From Styela clava (lineage: Eukaryota; Chordata; Ascidiacea; Stolidobranchia; Styelidae): a stretch of 64,000 nucleotides of DNA. This document shows, piece after piece, positions 60,832 to 64,000 of the stretch (the stretch's first letter is position 1; every line of letters begins with the position of its first letter). The stretch is from NCBI RefSeq assembly GCF_964204865.1, contig NC_135250.1:8804001-8868000 (forward strand), given 5' to 3'. Made by a program: the position numbers and the translations under genes. Under the pieces are notes generated by a model. That model was not told the origin of the DNA, made no database searches, and worked only from the letters and a program-made list of their open reading frames with translations.

Positions 60832-61689
60832 TTTAAATGTTAAGAACAGCGCTTACTCGTACTTACAAAGCGGCGGTTGTGACAAAACGCGGAACTATAA
60901 AATTGACGATACCTGATTGACTAAAGTCATTGTGTTGCCGTTACTGTTGGTTAAACTCACGTGATGTCTTGTGTGCAAACAATTGGAACGACTCAGTGAC
61001 GTGTACCCTTTGAAACCGAGTAGGTAAAATCAAAATGGGGGCGTTGAAGAGCTTCTTATCATTCATTGGTCTAATTCACTTACATCCCTAATGGAACATA
61101 CCGTAAGTGAAACGGCATATCGTCTGAAAACTTACTTACGGTTCAACTAACAACATTGTATTATCCATATTTTAAAGATTTATTCAGAATTGGTTATACG
61201 CTTGGGTTGAATGAAATATACTGTAGCAATCTTTACAATAAATGTGTAACTCAGAGTATTGACACAAGCCGATGCCTTTTGTCCAAGGGCTATAAAAATG
61301 CACGCCAAAAGCACCGAGTAACAATGAAAATATATACCTTCCCGCTTTTGCATACGATTGGTGCTTAGCTGCTCAGGTTCAAAATTTAACACATTTCATT
61401 GTTGTTGGGAAGCACTAATGATTGAGTTTCCTGGTTAAGCTGAATCAGAGATTTAAAGTTTAGCTAATTTTTTTTTTAGTTCCATCTCAAAAGGTTAACA
61501 TGTCACGAACCTTCTGTAACGTCCGTGTTCATGTTGTATAATTGTTTTTAGGTTCTCGTACACTGTTATGCGGGCTCCTGCTCAAGTCTGTGTTTCCGTT
61601 CTGACTACTGTACTAACAACAGAATTTGCAATAGGGACGTCCACGAAGTGGAGGTGAAAATCATGGGGTGTTTGAACACTCGGTAGGGG
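60832..61689. other. Upstream of the UIM-TPR gene, no gene seen
   Basis: This probably holds the promoter of the UIM-TPR gene. I see no clear core promoter motif and no coding sequence. Confidence 0.4.
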
Positions 61690-64000
61690 CAGTGGCGGCG
61701 TGCGACAACCGGGGCAAGCTACTGCGGGACCAAGTCACCCCCATCTACGGGGAAAGGATGAGCGCTGTAAGTTCTCCCATCATTTTATGAGTATAAAAAC
61801 CATTCCATCGGTAACAACCAATCGGCAAAAGCGACAATTTTTAAGGATAAGAAAGTGTCTTTAAAACCGGTCCAAGTCAAGGGATTAATAAATATAGACA
61901 TAGTTTATTTTGAAACCTCTTTCAAAAGGAAAGGCAATATTTACCCAGATAAATACAATGACATATTAACAGAAACTTCGGGAAAGCAGACAAAACCTAA
62001 AATAAGGTTTAAAACGTTACTATGAAGAAAGGAAAGGTAATGCAAAGATAAGGACATGCGTCGCTCACTCATAGGTATATATGCTGCTAGACTTCTACTG
62101 CTTGAACATATATGCAACACGCCGCGGTTTCTTGGAAGCAAAATGCTCAATAACGCGCTGGTTAAAGTCATGCATCCCAGAAATAACGTCTCTGTGAATG
62201 GATAAAACAGCCAAGGAATTTAATCTATCTTGCTTCATTGTGTTTCTGAGATACGTTTTAATACGCTTCAGCGTGCTGAATGTTCGCTCTGCGTCGGCGG
62301 AAGAAATAGGCGTCGTCAAAATGATGTCCCGAAATTTTGCAGACGCCGCAAAGGTAGTTACTAGAGTGTTATCTATGAGGAACCCATAGAGCGCGCAAGT
62401 TGATGTGATGTTCAAAAAAGTTTGATTGGTGTATATACATCGCAATTCATTTTCCAATTTACCCACGTTCATCATGGGGTAAAATTTGGAGACAGTAGCC
62501 AACAAATGGATGGGAAATTGACGTGCAAATTTTGAAAAAATTTTGGGGTTCATCAAAGAGAACGCGGCAAGGTGTTCAGTGCGCAGACGATCGCCTATTC
62601 GATTCACCAGAATGTCACAGCATTTCTTTGCAGACAAAATCAAACGCTGCGTTGTTTGCCCGCGGCGTAAAGAAGCACTTCATGTGTCGTCGTATTTTAT
62701 TGTTTCCCGGATACGAGATACAGCATCGCAGAAGTCTGAAATACACGACTGCACAGACGCTCCATCCATTAGCCTTGACTGCAATGCGCCGTATAATACA
62801 TCCACGTGATAGAATATTGTGGAGAAAAAATGAAAACTCACCATCTTCTAGCAGACGCTTTAGACCTGCCGCCTCCCTCACAGAGCGTTCGTCCCAAACC
62901 GGAGAGCTCTGAATGCCATTGAAACACTCAATGAGCTCAGACTTAATTTCGGACACGCCCTGCACCACGCGTGATTGGAAGTTCCAACGTGTTGGTGCAC
63001 AAGCTGGGAGACGGCGGCTACATATCTGGCGAAGGAGGTCAGAGCGCTTCGGCGAAACGGAAAAAAATGAAGAAGACCCCGAGACATTTGCAAAACATAT
63101 ACGGACGAGAGGGGTATCAAGACACATATTTTTAATAACGAGGTTAAATTGGTGTGCATAACAATGTAAAAAATGCGCATGAGGAAAATCTTCTTTTATA
63201 TAAGCTTGAACACCATGTTTCGACCCACTCATGACTGCCGCGCCGTCATAAGTTTGAGCTATCAATTTTGACTTCGCGTTGTAAGGCTGTAACACTTCTT
63301 TCAGTACAGCCGATATCCCGCAAGCCGTGCGATCAACGATTGGTACAAAGCTGTGAAATCTCTCGGTAGATTTACCATCTTTCACAAACCGAAAAATCAC
63401 AGCCAGTTGGGAAACGCACGTGATGTCAGTTGTCTCGTCAGACTGAATCGAAAGGAACTGGCAAATCTCAATTTCCAGAGCCAAATGTTGTAAATAAATT
63501 TTATACATTGAGTCGAGCAAATCATTTTGGATATCCTTAGATGTCCCTTTCCAAACAGTTGCGGCATCAAGATGATTTCTCAATACTGTATCTAGGGATG
63601 CGGTGTATTCCATCATATCCAAAAATACCCCTCTATTAGAAGAGCCAGCCTGTTCATCGTGCCCACGGAGGGACAGCTCGTGACAACCAATGAACTTCAA
63701 AACATCTATCAATCGACCGAGAACATGGCGGTTTTTCTCGACGTTTTGGTTGTGCCGACGAATAGAAACCGCGCGTCCTTCATCCATCTGTGCTGCAATA
63801 TTAACATTTCCGAATGTTCGGTATTTTACTGCATTGTCCAGATGCTCCATGGAAGATTGATGATCCCTGGCACGCTCGGAAAGATGTTTAAGATCTCTAA
63901 AACCAAATTTACACCAACGTGAGTCACGGGCGGTAGCAAAAAGTAGGCAATAAAAACAAAAAAGTGCATTTTTGTCCTCGCTGTAACACAACCATTCGTG
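61690..64000 (-). mobile_element. hAT transposon, ZMYM1/TTF type (partial)
   Basis: One terminus, CAGTGGCGGCGTGCGACAAC, starts at 61690. Downstream lies a reverse-oriented transposase (62095 to the window end). The other terminus and the target duplication lie outside the window; the left flank octamer is GGTAGGGG. Confidence 0.75.
62095..64000 (-). pseudogene. ZMYM1-like hAT transposase, frameshifted, partial
   Basis: The minus-strand frame enters from beyond the window with a TTF-type zinc finger: E-W-L-C-Y-S, F-C-F-Y-C-L-L-F, G-F-R-D-L, then H-Q-S-S-M-E-H. Next come the RNase-H-like core with S-D-E-T-T-D-I, T-Y-D-G-A-A-V-M-S-G and H-C-Y-A-H-Q-F-N-L, and the C-terminal hAT dimerisation block S-S-A-D-A-E-R-T-F-S-T-L-K-R. 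A one-base frame change occurs at about 62805 (the family continuation H-V-D-V-L-Y is in another frame), and an in-frame TGA follows near 62687. The damage is light, so the copy died recently. Active relatives may exist elsewhere in the genome. Confidence 0.85.

Overview
This window is animal nuclear DNA. It is AT-rich, its genes are split by short introns with GT..AG borders, and it is crowded with small DNA transposons. The compact gene spacing, a tRNA-derived SINE and frequent TACCGGTA-type motifs would fit an invertebrate deuterostome such as a tunicate, but the sequence does not prove the taxon.

Layout. 1-2.4 kb: a nested tandem array carrying four copies of one short MGLACCK exon, two of them broken. 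2.4-13.7 kb: mostly non-coding, with hAT-type MITEs, a snRNP-G pseudogene fragment, a 120-bp-period repeat and a decayed ZBED5-like hAT transposase. 13.75-19.43 kb (+): a complete 12-exon acyl-CoA synthetase of the 4-coumarate-CoA ligase/luciferase type (520 aa), followed by a SINE. 21.3-29.7 kb: a segmental duplication. Its first copy holds an intact 5-exon secreted cysteine-rich protein gene (-); its second copy keeps only a decayed tail of that gene. 32.7-33.8 kb (-): an intronless pseudokinase plus KEN RNase protein related to IRE1/RNase L. 34.35-43.7 kb (-): a multi-exon leucine-rich-repeat gene whose linker exons were tandemly duplicated; later transposon insertions left matching empty sites in the sister copy. 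44.2-47.6 kb: a large inverted repeat and hAT elements. 49.35-60.83 kb: three paralogous TPR genes, two on + without a ubiquitin-interacting motif and one on - with it. A 1.57-kb near-perfect palindrome lies between the two convergent members. 61.69 kb to the end: a hAT element with a ZMYM1/TTF-type transposase (-), broken by a frameshift and a stop and cut by the window edge.

The most promising unit is the same-strand pair of LRR gene and pseudokinase-KEN RNase gene (32.7-43.7 kb). It looks like an innate-immune or stress-RNase locus, and the two may be spliced together. The UIM/TPR family is the second. All exon models are my own reading of splice sites and reading phase; none has been checked against RNA.
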